Assembly (NCBI RefSeq): GCF_000525855.1
Contig: NZ_AODE01000022.1
Location: 1 to 64,000 of the forward strand
Length of the DNA stretch: 64,000 nucleotides
Reading direction: 5' to 3'
From: Listeria cornellensis FSL F6-0969
GTDB taxonomy: Bacteria; Bacillota; Bacilli; Lactobacillales; Listeriaceae
The translations under genes were made by a program, and so were the position numbers. Below, piece after piece: positions 38,624 to 48,662 of the stretch. Position 1 is the stretch's first letter, and each line of letters starts with the position of its first letter. Under the pieces are notes generated by a model. The model was not told the DNA's origin. It was given only the letters and a program-made list of their open reading frames with translations, and did not search any database.

Positions 38624-39790
38624 ATGTTAGATTTTGACACGAGTGCAGAAAGCTTAGCAACAATTAAAGTAATCGGAATCGGTGGTGGCGGAAATAATGC
38701 GGTCAACCGGATGATTGAACATGGTGTCCAAGGTGTCGATTTTGTCGCCGCAAATACGGATGCACAAGCTTTGAATCTTTCTAAAGCAGAAGTTCACTTG
38801 CAAATAGGCACGAAATTAACGCGTGGACTAGGAGCAGGAGCTGTTCCTGAAATTGGTAAAAAAGCTGCAGAAGAAAGTCGCGAAATGATCGAAGAAGCGC
38901 TAAAAGGTGCTGATATGGTTTTCGTAACAGCTGGTATGGGCGGCGGAACTGGAACTGGTGCAGCGCCGGTTATCGCAACGATTGCTAAAGAAATGGGTGC
39001 GTTAACGGTAGGTGTGGTGACGCGTCCATTTGGTTTTGAAGGTCCAAAGCGTTCGAAACAAGCAGCAATTGGTACAGAAGCAATGAAGGAAGCAGTAGAC
39101 ACGCTTATTGTTATTCCGAATGATCGTTTACTACAAATTGTCGATAAAAATACGCCGATGTTAGAAGCGTTCCGTGAAGCTGATAATGTTTTACGCCAAG
39201 GTGTACAGGGTATATCAGATTTAATTGCTGTTCCTGGTTTAATCAACTTGGATTTCGCCGATGTAAAAACAATTATGACGAATCGTGGTTCGGCATTAAT
39301 GGGAATCGGTATTGGAACTGGTGAAAATCGTGCGGCTGATGCTGCGAAAAAAGCGATCTCATCTCCACTACTTGAAACATCGATTGACGGTGCAAAAGGC
39401 GTGTTGATGAATATCACTGGTGGTTCTAATTTGAGCCTGTATGAAGTGCAGGAAGCGGCTGAAATCGTATCTTCTGCATCGGATGAAGATGTGAATATGA
39501 TTTTTGGTTCGGTTATCAATGATGAATTGCAAGAAGAATTGATTGTGACGGTTATCGCGACGGGGTTTGACGAAGCAGCTCAAGCGAAACAACAAGCCCA
39601 AGCCCAAAGTCGTCCAAATCCAGCGATTCAGGTGAACCGCCCTGGTTATGCTGTAAAAGAAGAATCGAATGCGCCACAACAGCAAGCATCAAATGATGAA
39701 CAAAAACAGGCGCCCCACGTAGAGGAACAACGCCAAAATCTCGATGTAGAAGTGCCTGCATTCATTCGCAACAGGAATCGTCGAAACTAA
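38624..39790 (+). CDS. ftsZ: Cell division protein FtsZ
   Basis: A tubulin-like GTPase that forms the Z ring. It has 388 residues. Glycine-rich '[13 protein letters not shown]' is at the N-terminus, the tubulin signature G106GGTGTG is in the GTP site, and the T7 loop is '[13 protein letters not shown]'. A Gln-rich linker (about 320-372) precedes the conserved C-terminal peptide '[14 protein letters not shown]', which binds FtsA and SepF. The frame is intact. Confidence 0.97.
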   Translation: MLDFDTSAESLATIKVIGIGGGGNNAVNRMIEHGVQGVDFVAANTDAQALNLSKAEVHLQIGTKLTRGLGAGAVPEIGKKAAEESREMIEEALKGADMVFVTAGMGGGTGTGAAPVIATIAKEMGALTVGVVTRPFGFEGPKRSKQAAIGTEAMKEAVDTLIVIPNDRLLQIVDKNTPMLEAFREADNVLRQGVQGISDLIAVPGLINLDFADVKTIMTNRGSALMGIGIGTGENRAADAAKKAISSPLLETSIDGAKGVLMNITGGSNLSLYEVQEAAEIVSSASDEDVNMIFGSVINDELQEELIVTVIATGFDEAAQAKQQAQAQSRPNPAIQVNRPGYAVKEESNAPQQQASNDEQKQAPHVEEQRQNLDVEVPAFIRNRNRRN

Positions 39791-39820
39791 TAAAAGTATG
39801 AAAAAAATAGGTGATAAGTG

Positions 39821-40498
39821 ATGAGCTATAACGAAAACTTACAAGCAATTGAAGATAAAATTTCCGAAGCAGCGAAAAGAAGTAGTCGTGACGTGGCAGA
39901 CGTTCATTTAGTTGCCGTAACGAAAACTGTGGACGTTGTTGCGATGGAGAAGCTGTACAATCTCGGCATTCGTCATTTTGGTGAAAATCGAGCGGACGTA
40001 TTTACAGAAAAAGTAGAAGCGTTCACGGATAAAACCGATATTGTTTGGCATTTTATCGGATCATTACAAACACGAAAAGTGAGAGCCATCCTACCATATA
40101 TGCATTTTTTACATTCGCTGGACCGGAAGTCATTGGCTGATGAAATCGAAAAACGTGCGACGCAAAAGATTGCTTGTTTTTTGCAAGTGAATATTTCTGA
40201 GGAAGAAACAAAGCACGGTTTTAATGCCGAAGAAGCCATCGCATTTGTGAAGGCGCAGAATTATGAATATGTTGAAATTGTTGGCTTAATGACAATGGCT
40301 CCAAACACCGATGATGAGCAGACTTTACATCACGTTTTTCAAGGATTAAAAGCAGTGCAGCTAGAAATAGAGAAACTTGGAATCCCGAATGTTCCGTGTC
40401 ACGAATTATCGATGGGAATGACGAATGATTTTGAGGTTGCAGTAGAAGAAGGCGCAACGTTTATCAGAGTAGGAAGAGCTTTAGTAGAGGAAAACTAA
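39821..40498 (+). CDS. ylmE: PLP homeostasis protein YggS/YlmE
   Basis: A single-domain TIM-barrel PLP-binding protein of 225 residues. 'HLVAVTKTVDVVAMEKLYNLG' carries the PLP lysine, then 'RHFGENRADVF', 'WHFIGSLQTRKVR', and 'HELSMGMTNDFEVAVEEGATFIRVGRA' with the phosphate-binding loop. It maintains pyridoxal phosphate balance and has no known catalytic activity. ATG 39821 is chosen, with AGGTG upstream. It is conserved between ftsZ and sepF in Firmicutes. Confidence 0.94.
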   Translation: MSYNENLQAIEDKISEAAKRSSRDVADVHLVAVTKTVDVVAMEKLYNLGIRHFGENRADVFTEKVEAFTDKTDIVWHFIGSLQTRKVRAILPYMHFLHSLDRKSLADEIEKRATQKIACFLQVNISEEETKHGFNAEEAIAFVKAQNYEYVEIVGLMTMAPNTDDEQTLHHVFQGLKAVQLEIEKLGIPNVPCHELSMGMTNDFEVAVEEGATFIRVGRALVEEN

Positions 40499-40517
40499 AT
40501 GTGGAGGTGTAAATCAG

Positions 40518-41010
40518 ATGGGATTAAAAAATAAATTTAAATCTTACTTTTTCTTAGATGAGGAAGAGGGCGAAGATTATTACGAAGAGCAACCGGTTGC
40601 GGCGAAACCTCAACCACTTCGCGAGGTTCCAACTGAGAAAAAAATGAAAAAACCAACAGGAAAAAAACTATTTTACGAATCAAAGCGAAGTAGCTCCAGT
40701 CGATGAGCATAAAGTGGTAAGCATGAACGGTGCCCAATTTTCAAGCCAAATGGTGCTTGTGGAACCACGTGTTTATGCAGAAGCGCAAGAGCTTTCTGAT
40801 TACTTGAAGGAATATAAAACGGTGGTTGTGAATTTACAACGTATTAGCCATGACCAAGCAATCCGAATTGTGGACTTTTTGAGTGGAACTGTGTATGCTT
40901 TAGGTGGAGATATTCAACGTATTGGCAACAATATTTTCCTCTGCACACCAGAAAACGTCGAGGTTGATGGCGCAATTTCTGAGATGTTAGAAGAACAAGA
41001 TTTTATGTAA
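40518..41010 (+). CDS. sepF: Cell division protein SepF (frameshifted in the assembly)
   Basis: The reconstructed 163 residues are an N-terminal amphipathic membrane helix ([17 protein letters not shown]), an acidic/proline linker, and a C-terminal FtsZ-binding domain (about 75-163, '[20 protein letters not shown]', '[21 protein letters not shown]'). It bends and anchors FtsZ filaments alongside FtsA. A seven-A run (40661-40667) has one extra base; removal gives [20 protein letters not shown] and joins the two halves. It follows ylmE by 19 bases. Confidence 0.9.
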
Positions 41011-41024
41011 ATGAGGTGTAACAC

Positions 41025-41315
41025 ATTATATTAGCATATCAGATCGCACATTATGTCTTTCTAGTACTGGATTATTTCCCGTACGTACTGTTTGTTTATA
41101 TTTTAATGTCTTGGTTTCCTGGTGCTTATGAAACCACATTTGGCCGCTTTTTAACGAAGATTTGTGAGCCTGTTTTGGCACCGTTTCGGAAAATCATTCC
41201 GCCTATTGGTGGGGTCCTTGATTTATCACCAATCATTGCCTTTTTTGCGATAAGAATGGCGACGTTTGGCTTGCAGTACTTAGTGTATAATTATTTATTG
41301 CCACTATTTTTCTAA
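41025..41315 (+). CDS. ylmG: YggT-family membrane protein YlmG (apparent ATT start)
   Basis: A two-span YggT protein of about 96 residues: 'YVFLVLDYFPYVLFVYILMSWFPG', then 'FLTKICEPVLAPFRKIIPPIGG' and 'DLSPIIAFFAIRMATFGLQYL'. The family needs residues upstream of the only ATG (41106), which lies inside the first span. Reading back, the frame is open to ATT at 41025, six bases after GAGGTG, and an in-frame TAA lies just before. No ATG, GTG or TTG exists in that interval, so either a rare ATT/ATA start or a base error is present. The function in division or cofactor assembly is unclear. Confidence 0.78.
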   Translation: MILAYQIAHYVFLVLDYFPYVLFVYILMSWFPGAYETTFGRFLTKICEPVLAPFRKIIPPIGGVLDLSPIIAFFAIRMATFGLQYLVYNYLLPLFF

Positions 41316-41324
41316 ATAATGTTG

Positions 41325-41378
41325 ATACCGAAATGAAAGCTGTCTGGAAATCAGGAGTGCTTTCATTCGGTATTTTTT
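41325..41378 (+). terminator. Rho-independent terminator after ylmG
   Basis: ATACCGAAATGAAAGC pairs with GCTTTCATTCGGTAT and is followed by TTTTTT. An extended -10 promoter (TGCTATAAT, 41411-41419) for ylmH follows. Confidence 0.85.
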
Positions 41379-41499
41379 GGAATTATACGGGTGTTAAAAA
41401 ACTTGGAAGCGTGCTATAATGGGAGTTATGAAAGCAACGACTATATCGCAAAATGACTTTTTCATAAGAGGCATTTTGTTGTTAAAGGGAGTAAGGGAC

Positions 41500-42276
41500 A
41501 TGGAAGGGATTTATCAACATTTTAGAGCAGAAGAGCATAGTTTTATTGACGTAGCGTTGGAGTGGATTTTACAGGTTGAGGATCAGTACACGCCGCGTTT
41601 GACGGATTTTTTGGATCCGCGGCAGCGTCTGATTTTGGAGTCGGTGGTCGGAGGTTATGATCATATGAAGGTGAAATTCTGGGGTGGGGTCGCACATGCA
41701 GAACGTCGACGTGCGCTTATTTATCCGGATTATTATGAACCGACGGATACTGATTTTCAGATTACACTGTTTGATATTCGCTATCCGGTGAAATTCACGA
41801 CATTGTCGCACCAAACGATTCTTGGAACGGTGATGTCGCTTGGTATGAAGCGGGATATTTTCGGTGATATTTTGACGGAAAATGAGTTGTGGCAGTTTTT
41901 TGTGATGAGCGAGATGAAAGAGTACATTAGTTTGCAGCTTGATAAAATAGGGAAAGTGAATATCATGTTGGAGGAATTAAGCCTAGACCAAGCATTACCT
42001 GTGCGTACGGATTGGGAGTATGTTGGGACGACGATTACGAGTTTGCGACTGGATCTTGTCGTGGCAACAGCACATAATATTTCACGTCAAAAAGCGAAAC
42101 AGCTCGTGCAGGGAAAACTGGTGAAGGTGAATTGGAAGACGGTTGAAAATCCTGATTTTGAATGTGAAGAATTGGATATTATTTCAGCACGTGGCTATGG
42201 TCGTGTCAAGCTGGGAGAAATCAATGGACACACGAAGAAAGACAAGATTCGAATGGAAATCGGTTATTTACGTTAA
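41500..42276 (+). CDS. ylmH: S4-domain RNA-binding protein YlmH
   Basis: A 258-residue protein. The N-terminal half matches YlmH ('GIYQHFRAEEHSFIDVALEW', 'YPDYYEPTDTDFQI'). The C-terminal S4 domain (about 180-240) reads 'RLDLVVATAHNISRQKAKQLVQGKLVKVNW'. Homologues bind stalled 50S subunits and help ribosome rescue. I chose ATG 41500 with AAGGGAG upstream; a reading from 41419 would start inside the promoter. An extended -10 and a preceding terminator suggest its own promoter. Confidence 0.9.
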   Translation: MEGIYQHFRAEEHSFIDVALEWILQVEDQYTPRLTDFLDPRQRLILESVVGGYDHMKVKFWGGVAHAERRRALIYPDYYEPTDTDFQITLFDIRYPVKFTTLSHQTILGTVMSLGMKRDIFGDILTENELWQFFVMSEMKEYISLQLDKIGKVNIMLEELSLDQALPVRTDWEYVGTTITSLRLDLVVATAHNISRQKAKQLVQGKLVKVNWKTVENPDFECEELDIISARGYGRVKLGEINGHTKKDKIRMEIGYLR

Positions 42277-42424
42277 TATTTTTGCTTTTTGAGAAGCTAA
42301 TACTTGCGAGAAAGTTAGAATTTTATTATAGTAAGAGTCAGGTATGTATGGAATGAAGTTTTATGGTATAATAGAAGGGCTAGCCTAGATTTTGTTAGGC
42401 TTTGACCATATGGAGGTGTTGAGC

Positions 42425-42967
42425 ATGCCATTATCACCGCTGGATATACATAACAAAGAGTTTAGCCGTGGTTTTAGAGGTTACGAAGAGGATGAGGTGA
42501 ACGAATTCCTCGACCAAATTATTAAGGATTATGAACAACTGATTAAAGAGAAGAAACGCTTAGAGGAGACGCTATCTTCAAGAGATGACCGCTTAGGACA
42601 TTTCACAAACATTGAAGAAACGCTAAACAAATCCTTGATTGTAGCGCAAGAGGCTGCGAACCAAGTCATTGATAATGCGGATAAAGAAGCGAAGTTAATC
42701 GTGCGTGAAGCAGAGAAAGACGCGGATCGTATTTTGAGTGATTCGCTATCAAAAGCTCGTAAAATTGCAATCGAAATTGAAGACTTGAAACGTCAATCTA
42801 AAGTGTTCCGTGAACGTTTGCGCTTGCTTGTAGAAACGCAAATGGATTTAATTAAGAGTGATGATTGGAAGCAATTGATGGAATATGAAGTCGATGCAAC
42901 CGAATTGAAATCAGCAGAACCAGAGAAATTAGAAGTAGTAGAAGAAAACGATATCGAAAAGCTATAA
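42425..42967 (+). CDS. divIVA: Cell division/polarity protein DivIVA
   Basis: A 180-residue protein. The N-terminal lipid-binding domain 'PLSPLDIHNKEFSRGFRGYEEDEVNEFLDQI' (about 1-60) contains the membrane-inserting loop, followed by long coiled coils (about 65-150) and an acidic tail. It marks negatively curved membrane at septa and poles; in Listeria it guides autolysin secretion and division. GGAGGTG precedes ATG 42425, and TGGTATAAT at 42364-42372 is an extended -10 box. The gene is separated from ylmH by 148 bases and from ileS by the T-box. Confidence 0.95.
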   Translation: MPLSPLDIHNKEFSRGFRGYEEDEVNEFLDQIIKDYEQLIKEKKRLEETLSSRDDRLGHFTNIEETLNKSLIVAQEAANQVIDNADKEAKLIVREAEKDADRILSDSLSKARKIAIEIEDLKRQSKVFRERLRLLVETQMDLIKSDDWKQLMEYEVDATELKSAEPEKLEVVEENDIEKL

Positions 42968-42970
42968 TAG

Positions 42971-43216
42971 AGACAAGTACACGTTCTGAATACAATCTAT
43001 TTTAAAGCGAGCTGGTGATGGTGAGAGACCGGCAATAGGATAGAAGGTGGAAATCACTCGGGAGCTCTTTTTTTGAAAGGTATTCGTGCCAATTAGGAAG
43101 AAGCGTAAGTCGGCGTTAACGATGTAACGAAGTGGGCAAAGATATGAGATCGATGTCAACAAGGGTGGTACCGCGACTATTAGACTCGTCCCTTTTTTGA
43201 GGGAGGGGTTTTTTGT
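42971..43216 (+). promoter_or_regulatory. T-box riboswitch, isoleucine-specific, upstream of ileS
   Basis: The leader contains the canonical T-box core AAGGGTGGTACCGCG (43161-43175), the part that pairs with the uncharged tRNA acceptor end. Stem I (about 43005-43065) includes 'GGTGATGGTGAGAGACCGGC' and a specifier loop 'GGAAATCACTC' in which ATC (43053-43055) is an isoleucine codon. A terminator follows (GTCCCT...AGGGAG with T6, to 43216). Uncharged tRNA-Ile should stabilise the antiterminator and allow ileS transcription. Confidence 0.92.
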
Positions 43217-43226
43217 GTTGAAAAGC

Positions 43227-43340
43227 GAAAACGGCTCGTCTAGCTCCGAAAAAAACTGGAGTAGCCGCAAGAAAAAACCGCTTTTGTTTTTTGTGGAGGG
43301 TGTGAAGTTTTCGAGGAGTTGGCCGTTGTAGCTGGATTTG
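43227..43340. repeat. Diverged single copy of the 63.2-kb repeat, inverted
   Basis: About 114 bases match the reverse complement of the 219-bp tandem unit near 63.2-63.6 kb. Landmarks in common are an 'AAACTGGAG' then 'GCCGCAA' block, 'GTGGAGGG(T/C)GTGAAGTTTT', 'CGAGGAGTTGGCCGTTG' and 'AGCTGGAT'. It lies after the T-box terminator and before ileS, so it is transcribed in the ileS leader. The short open frames in it are not convincing as genes. Confidence 0.7.
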
Positions 43341-43410
43341 AAAATGAGGTACGCAAGCCTTGTGAGATACAAGAGAACAAAAATGACTATATACAAAGGA
43401 GAATGAACTG

Positions 43411-46176
43411 ATGGAATACAAAGATACGTTATTAATGCCAAAAACAGAATTCCCAATGCGAGGTAATTTACCGAATAAAGAGCCGGAATGGCAAGCGAAA
43501 TGGGAAGAGATGGATTTATACGACCAAATTCAACAAAAAAATGCGGATAAGCCTACGTTTATTTTGCATGATGGGCCGCCGTATGCGAATGGTGAGCTAC
43601 ATATGGGCCATGCGATGAATAAAGTAATCAAAGACATGATTGTTCGTCAAAAATCGATGAGCGGTTTCCGTTCGCCGTATGTTCCTGGTTGGGATACGCA
43701 TGGTTTACCGATTGAACAGGCGCTAGCGAATAAAGGTGTAAAACGTAAGGAAATGTCTGTTGCAGAATTCCGTAAACTTTGCGCAGAGTATGCGTATAAG
43801 CAGGTGGACATTCAACGTACAGGATTCAAACGTCTTGGCGTGACTGGTGAGTGGGCTAATCCGTACATCACGTTGCAACCAGAGTATGAAGCGGAACAAA
43901 TCAAAGTTTTCGGTGAGATGGCTAAAAAAGGCTATATTTACAAAGGGAAGAAACCGGTTTATTGGTCTCCATCTAGTGAATCTGCTTTGGCTGAAGCGGA
44001 AATTGAATATCAAGATAAGAAATCTGCCTCGATTTTTGTGGCGTTTAAAGTAACGGATGGAAAAGGTGTGCTAGAAGAAGGCACGAATATCGTGATTTGG
44101 ACAACGACGCCGTGGACGATTCCTGCGAATATGGGGATTACGGTGAATCCAGACTTAGAATACGTGGTTGCGACGGTTAATGGTGAAAAATATGTGGTTG
44201 CAGAAGCGCTATTCGAAAGCCTCCGCGAAACATTAGGCTGGGAAGCGGCTGAGGTTGTGAAAACAGTGCGTGGCTTAGAGCTTGATCGCGTTGTGACGAA
44301 ACATCCATTTTACGATCGTGATTCCTTGGTGATGAACGGTGGTCATGCGACAGCAGAAGCTGGTACTGGAGCGGTTCATACGGCACCTGGACACGGGGAA
44401 GACGACTTTATCATCGGCCAAAAATATGGCTTAGAGACATTGGCGCCACTAGATGATCGCGGCGTTTTTACAGACGAAGCACCAGGTTTTGAAGGCGTGT
44501 TTTATGATACAGCGAACAAAATGGTGACGGAGAAATTGGAAGAAGTCGGCGCGTTATTAAAAATGGAATTCATTACGCACTCGTATCCACATGATTGGCG
44601 TACAAAGAAACCGGTTATTTTCCGTGCGACACCGCAATGGTTTGCATCGATTAATGCATTCCGTCAAGAGTTGTTAGACGCTGTGCAAGGTGTGACTTGG
44701 ACGCCTGCATGGGGGGAAACGCGTTTATTCAATATGGTTCGCGATCGTGGGGACTGGGTTATTTCGCGTCAACGTGTATGGGGTGTTCCGCTTCCGATTT
44801 TCTACGCGGAAAATGGCGATTCTATCATCACGGATGAGACGATTAACCACGTTTCAGAATTATTCCGCGAGCATGGATCGGATATCTGGTTTGAGCGGGA
44901 AGCAAAAGACTTATTACCCGCTGGATTCACGCATGAAGGTAGTCCAAATGGTGAATTTACCAAAGAGAATGATATTATGGATGTTTGGTTCGATTCAGGA
45001 TCAAGTCACCAAGCCGTTCTTGAAGCGCGTCCTTACCTGAACCGCCCGGCGGATCTTTACATGGAAGGCTCTGATCAATATCGCGGTTGGTTCAACTCCT
45101 CGTTAACGACAAGTGTGGCTATCAGTGGCGAAGCGCCGTACCGCAACGTTTTAAGTCATGGTTTTGCCTTAGATGGTGACGGTCGTAAAATGAGTAAATC
45201 GCTTGGAAACACGATGCTTCCAGGGAAAGTTATCAATCAATTAGGCGCGGATATCGTGCGTTTGTGGGTTGCTTCTGTAGATTACCAAGCGGATGTGCGT
45301 ATCAGTGACAATATTCTAAAACAAGTGTCGGAAGTCTATCGTAAAATTCGTAACACGATGCGTTTCTTGCTTGGAAATATTTCTGATTTTACGCCAGCAA
45401 CGGATGCGATTGCGTATGAAAATTTACGCGAAGTTGATCAATATTTACTAATTAAACTGGATGAACTCGTTAAAAATGTTCGTGCAAGCTATGATAAGTA
45501 TGAGTTTTCAACGATTTATCACCAAATTAATAATTTCTGTACGGTAGAGCTTAGCCAATTTTATATGGATTTTGCAAAGGATGTTGTGTATATCGAAGCA
45601 GCAGGTAGCAAAGATCGTCGCGCGATGCAAACGGTATTCCATGAAGCGGTCGTTGTGTTGACGAAGTTATTGGCGCCAATTTTGCCACATACGGCGGACG
45701 AGGTTTGGTCGCATTTAACGGATCAAGAAGCAGCGAGCATTCATTTGACGGAGATGCCGAAAGGGAAGAATTATCCTGCGACAGAAACGATCACGGAGAA
45801 ATGGGATCAATTCATGCGAATTCGCGATGTGGTTCAAAAAGCATTGGAAGAAGCGCGTAATGAAAAAATTATCGGTAAATCGATGTTGGCAAAAGTAACG
45901 CTGTTCGTGGATGGCGAAGCGAAGCAATTGTTTGATTCATTGGAAGGGGACTTCGCACAACTACTGATCGTCTCTGATTTTGAATTAGTGGAAGGCTTAG
46001 AAGGAGCGCCGGCCAATGCGGTGAAAGATCATCATGTTGCGGTTGCAATCACAGTAGCAGAAGGCGAAACATGCGAACGTTGCCGCGTTGTGAAGAAAGA
46101 TGTTGGCGAGAATCATGATCACCCGACGTTGTGCAAACGATGTGCAGATATTGTGGTGGAAAACTACCAAAACTGA
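43411..46176 (+). CDS. ileS: Isoleucyl-tRNA synthetase
   Basis: A class I aminoacyl-tRNA synthetase of 921 residues. The HIGH motif is H64MGH, the editing (CP1) domain occupies about 190-390 with '[14 protein letters not shown]', the KMSKS motif is K593MSKS, and the C-terminal zinc finger has '[12 protein letters not shown]' and 'CKRC'. It is of the mupirocin-sensitive bacterial type by length and motif spacing (an inference). ATG 43411 follows AAAGGAG. Expression is controlled by the T-box just upstream. Confidence 0.97.
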   Translation: MEYKDTLLMPKTEFPMRGNLPNKEPEWQAKWEEMDLYDQIQQKNADKPTFILHDGPPYANGELHMGHAMNKVIKDMIVRQKSMSGFRSPYVPGWDTHGLPIEQALANKGVKRKEMSVAEFRKLCAEYAYKQVDIQRTGFKRLGVTGEWANPYITLQPEYEAEQIKVFGEMAKKGYIYKGKKPVYWSPSSESALAEAEIEYQDKKSASIFVAFKVTDGKGVLEEGTNIVIWTTTPWTIPANMGITVNPDLEYVVATVNGEKYVVAEALFESLRETLGWEAAEVVKTVRGLELDRVVTKHPFYDRDSLVMNGGHATAEAGTGAVHTAPGHGEDDFIIGQKYGLETLAPLDDRGVFTDEAPGFEGVFYDTANKMVTEKLEEVGALLKMEFITHSYPHDWRTKKPVIFRATPQWFASINAFRQELLDAVQGVTWTPAWGETRLFNMVRDRGDWVISRQRVWGVPLPIFYAENGDSIITDETINHVSELFREHGSDIWFEREAKDLLPAGFTHEGSPNGEFTKENDIMDVWFDSGSSHQAVLEARPYLNRPADLYMEGSDQYRGWFNSSLTTSVAISGEAPYRNVLSHGFALDGDGRKMSKSLGNTMLPGKVINQLGADIVRLWVASVDYQADVRISDNILKQVSEVYRKIRNTMRFLLGNISDFTPATDAIAYENLREVDQYLLIKLDELVKNVRASYDKYEFSTIYHQINNFCTVELSQFYMDFAKDVVYIEAAGSKDRRAMQTVFHEAVVVLTKLLAPILPHTADEVWSHLTDQEAASIHLTEMPKGKNYPATETITEKWDQFMRIRDVVQKALEEARNEKIIGKSMLAKVTLFVDGEAKQLFDSLEGDFAQLLIVSDFELVEGLEGAPANAVKDHHVAVAITVAEGETCERCRVVKKDVGENHDHPTLCKRCADIVVENYQN

Positions 46177-46254
46177 TAAACGAATATCTGAGGTCCTATG
46201 ATAGCTACTAGTGCTTAAAAAGGACCTTAAGTTAAGAGAAACGGAGGGACCTTG

Positions 46255-47265
46255 ATGGCACATATTAACTTCATCAAAGTACATGGTTCGCAAAATGATT
46301 TCTTTCTTATTGATGAGACTAAAAATAATCTGAGCCATTGGCAAGATGCAGATCGAGCGAAGTTAGCAGTCCGTATTTGTGATCGAGATGAAATGCTCGG
46401 TGGCGCGGATGGCATTTTGTTCGTTTCGGAGAGCTCAGATAACGCCTCTATCGGCCGTATGCGCGTTTTTAATGCAGATGGCTCTGAAGCCTCGATGTGC
46501 GGAAATGGCTTGCGTACGGTGGCGCGTTACCTGCTAGAACAGCATGACTTACAACAAGCAACCGTCGAGACGATGAAAGCGACGCTCCACGTTTCGAAAG
46601 CAGAAGAAATCGGCACTGGTATTCCAACGTATCAAGTAGAAATTTCGCCGGTCTTATTCGCGCCTGAAACATTGCCGCTAAACTGGGACGAAGCGCAAAT
46701 GATAGATGAGAAGGTTCCGGCGTTTGATGATGATTTACGTTTTTCAGCGGTAGCTGTGCCAAATCCTCATTTAATCACCTTTGTTGACCAGGCAACGCTC
46801 GACTCAGATAAACAAACGAAGCTTTCCACTTACCTTAACGGTGACAACCCTTATTTTACAGATGGTGTTAATGTTAGCTTTGTCAAAGAATTAGCAGAAG
46901 ATACTATCTATGTTCGGACTTTTGAACGTGGTGTGGGCTTTACAAACGCTTGTGGAACCGCGATGTCGGCCTCAAGTCTGATGAAAAAACTACTTCACAA
47001 TGATAAACTGGAAACGCCTGTTCATGTGTATAATAACGGCGGCCGCGTCAAAGTTACCGCCAGTAAAGATGCAGATGGCGCGTTACATTTGCAACTGATT
47101 GGTAATGCTACTTTTGTGTACCACGGAACGCTTGCTGTCACGGATACAACGATCAATCTGATTGAAAAAAGCGACACCGACGAACAAGCGCAGTATCAAG
47201 CAATGGTGGAAGAAGTGAAAACCTTCCTACAAAAAAAACAAGTGAAGTTAGGAGTAAATCTATGA
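46255..47265 (+). CDS. dapF: Diaminopimelate epimerase DapF
   Basis: Interconverts LL- and meso-diaminopimelate for the cell wall and lysine. It has 336 residues, longer than the usual 270-280 because of extra C-terminal sequence. The two catalytic cysteines are Cys82 ('SMCGNGLRTVARYL') and Cys233 ('NACGTAMSASS'). The N-terminal 'FIKVHGSQNDFFLID' matches the conserved start. ATG 46255 has GGAGGG upstream. Its stop overlaps the PAP2 gene. The order ileS-dapF-PAP2-csp matches L. monocytogenes as I remember it. Confidence 0.92.
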   Translation: MAHINFIKVHGSQNDFFLIDETKNNLSHWQDADRAKLAVRICDRDEMLGGADGILFVSESSDNASIGRMRVFNADGSEASMCGNGLRTVARYLLEQHDLQQATVETMKATLHVSKAEEIGTGIPTYQVEISPVLFAPETLPLNWDEAQMIDEKVPAFDDDLRFSAVAVPNPHLITFVDQATLDSDKQTKLSTYLNGDNPYFTDGVNVSFVKELAEDTIYVRTFERGVGFTNACGTAMSASSLMKKLLHNDKLETPVHVYNNGGRVKVTASKDADGALHLQLIGNATFVYHGTLAVTDTTINLIEKSDTDEQAQYQAMVEEVKTFLQKKQVKLGVNL

Positions 47266-47954
47266 ATACAAATAAAAAGAAAGCCATACCATTATTCACA
47301 ATTGGCGGTTTCGCCTTGTTGATTTTCGTTATTGTCGCATTGGCGGTTAATTCCGAACCACGATGGGTTGTCAAATTTGATTTAAACTGGATCAGTCGTA
47401 TTCAAACAAACATAACGGCTTCGAAAACAAGCTTAATCGAGAATTTAACGTTATTCGGAAGTGCAGAAGTAGCCATTATTTTAACGCTTATTGTCGTTGC
47501 TATTCTCTTCATCTTACGCAAATTCGTCGTTGGCCTATGGTTTGGTGGAACTGTACTTGTGTGTGCGGTTCTGATGAATACAGTTCTTAAGCATATCTTT
47601 GAGCGGCCACGTCCAAACTTTGACCGTCTGATTGCAGAAACTGGTTTTAGTTTTCCGAGTGGGCACGCAACAGGTACGACCATTTTTTACGGTTTAGCAG
47701 CGATGTTCTTGATTTTCACTGTGAGACAAATGTGGGCTAAAATCGTGATTGGTGTCGTCAGCCTAGGCTGGATTTTCTTCATTTTATATTCGAGAGTATA
47801 CCTTGGCGTGCATTATCCAACAGATGTTTTTGGAGGATTTCTATTCGGTATCGCCTCGATTTTCATCTCATTAGGCGTGTACTTCCTTGTCCGCGAACCA
47901 CTACACAATTTACTTGTGAAATGGCGTATTAAAGATCGCAGTGTAATCAAGTAA
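47262..47954 (+). CDS. PAP2-family membrane phosphatase
   Basis: A 230-residue polytopic protein (about six spans) with the three phosphatase motifs: 'KHIFERPRP' (KX6RP), 'PSGHA' and 'SRVYLGVHYPTDVFGG'. It probably dephosphorylates undecaprenyl pyrophosphate or phosphatidylglycerol phosphate at the outer face of the membrane, so a role in recycling the wall carrier lipid is plausible. It starts as ATGA with the dapF stop and ends just before a very long hairpin. Confidence 0.88.
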   Translation: MNTNKKKAIPLFTIGGFALLIFVIVALAVNSEPRWVVKFDLNWISRIQTNITASKTSLIENLTLFGSAEVAIILTLIVVAILFILRKFVVGLWFGGTVLVCAVLMNTVLKHIFERPRPNFDRLIAETGFSFPSGHATGTTIFYGLAAMFLIFTVRQMWAKIVIGVVSLGWIFFILYSRVYLGVHYPTDVFGGFLFGIASIFISLGVYFLVREPLHNLLVKWRIKDRSVIK

Positions 47955-47958
47955 ACAA

Positions 47959-48131
47959 AAAAAATCGCGAAATATACCTGTTCCAGCCGGTCGACAAACA
48001 CCCATTTTCTTCGTTAAAAGCTCCGTTCCGATGCTCACGTACTACAAGTACGCTCTGCTTCGTTACTCGCTTTTGCCTTGAAATTGGGCATTTGTCGGCC
48101 GGCTGGTTCCTCATGTTTTTTGCGATTTTTT
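47959..48131. repeat. Long imperfect palindrome (hairpin element C)
   Basis: 173 bases form one giant inverted repeat. The outer arms are AAAAAATCGC (47959-47968) and GCGATTTTTT (48122-48131), and the middle arms are CCAGCCGGTCGACAAA and TTTGTCGGCCGGCTGG. The apex contains CTCACGTAC-tacaa-GTACGCTCTGCTTC. The outer A/T runs mean it can terminate transcription in both directions. The apex is shared with the hairpin at 49.5 kb. Confidence 0.75.
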
Positions 48132-48298
48132 CATGGAGCAAGAGTTGTCAAAATAATGACGCATATAGGTAAATATTACTTGCATTTTTGAAATGAAAGC
48201 GTTAAAATAATGATATCGGTAAGATTAGTATTACTTTTACTCTATATTGTTGGGATACTGTAGAGATGGTGATAATTATTCACACATTATAAAGGGTA

Positions 48299-48326
48299 TT
48301 GAACAAGGCTGAATATCTTTTATAAT
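48299..48326 (+). promoter_or_regulatory. Sigma-A promoter of the cold-shock gene
   Basis: TTGAAC (48299-48304) and TATAAT (48321-48326), 16 bases apart. It implies a leader of about 105 bases before the start codon, typical of cold-shock mRNAs that fold differently at low temperature. Confidence 0.7.
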
Positions 48327-48437
48327 ATGTGAATTTTGAAATGAAAACCAAGGAAAGCTTGTTGTTCAGCAGTTTCCCAGTAAGTTTTATATTTGTAAAA
48401 GGAACATATTAAGAAAATTTTTGGAGGTTTTTGACAC

Positions 48438-48638
48438 ATGCAAGAAGGTACAGTAAAATGGTTCAATGGCGAAAAAGGTTTTGGGTTTATCGAAATGGAA
48501 GGCGGCGACGATGTATTCGTACATTTCAGCGCGATTCAAGGAGACGGTTTTAAAACACTTGATGAAGGTCAAAAAGTGGAATTTGAAATCGTAGAAGGAC
48601 AACGTGGACCTCAAGCAGATAACGTAACGAAGCTTTAA
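48438..48638 (+). CDS. cspB: Cold-shock protein
   Basis: A 66-residue OB-fold nucleic-acid chaperone beginning [20 protein letters not shown], with RNP1 'KGFGFI' and RNP2 'VFVHF'. It destabilises RNA structure in the cold and binds single-stranded nucleic acid. GGAGG precedes the ATG. A long leader and its own promoter and terminator make it a single-gene unit. The paralogue letter (A, B or D) is uncertain; B is suggested by its position after ileS-dapF-PAP2. Confidence 0.93.
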   Translation: MQEGTVKWFNGEKGFGFIEMEGGDDVFVHFSAIQGDGFKTLDEGQKVEFEIVEGQRGPQADNVTKL

Positions 48639-48662
48639 TTCTGCTGAGAGAACGCGAAATAG

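Noticed and set aside
38794-39519. Long open frame (241 codons) antisense to ftsZ
   Set aside because: It mirrors the ftsZ codon pattern, lacks a ribosome site, has serine/alanine/proline-rich shadow composition, and ftsZ is intact and conserved.
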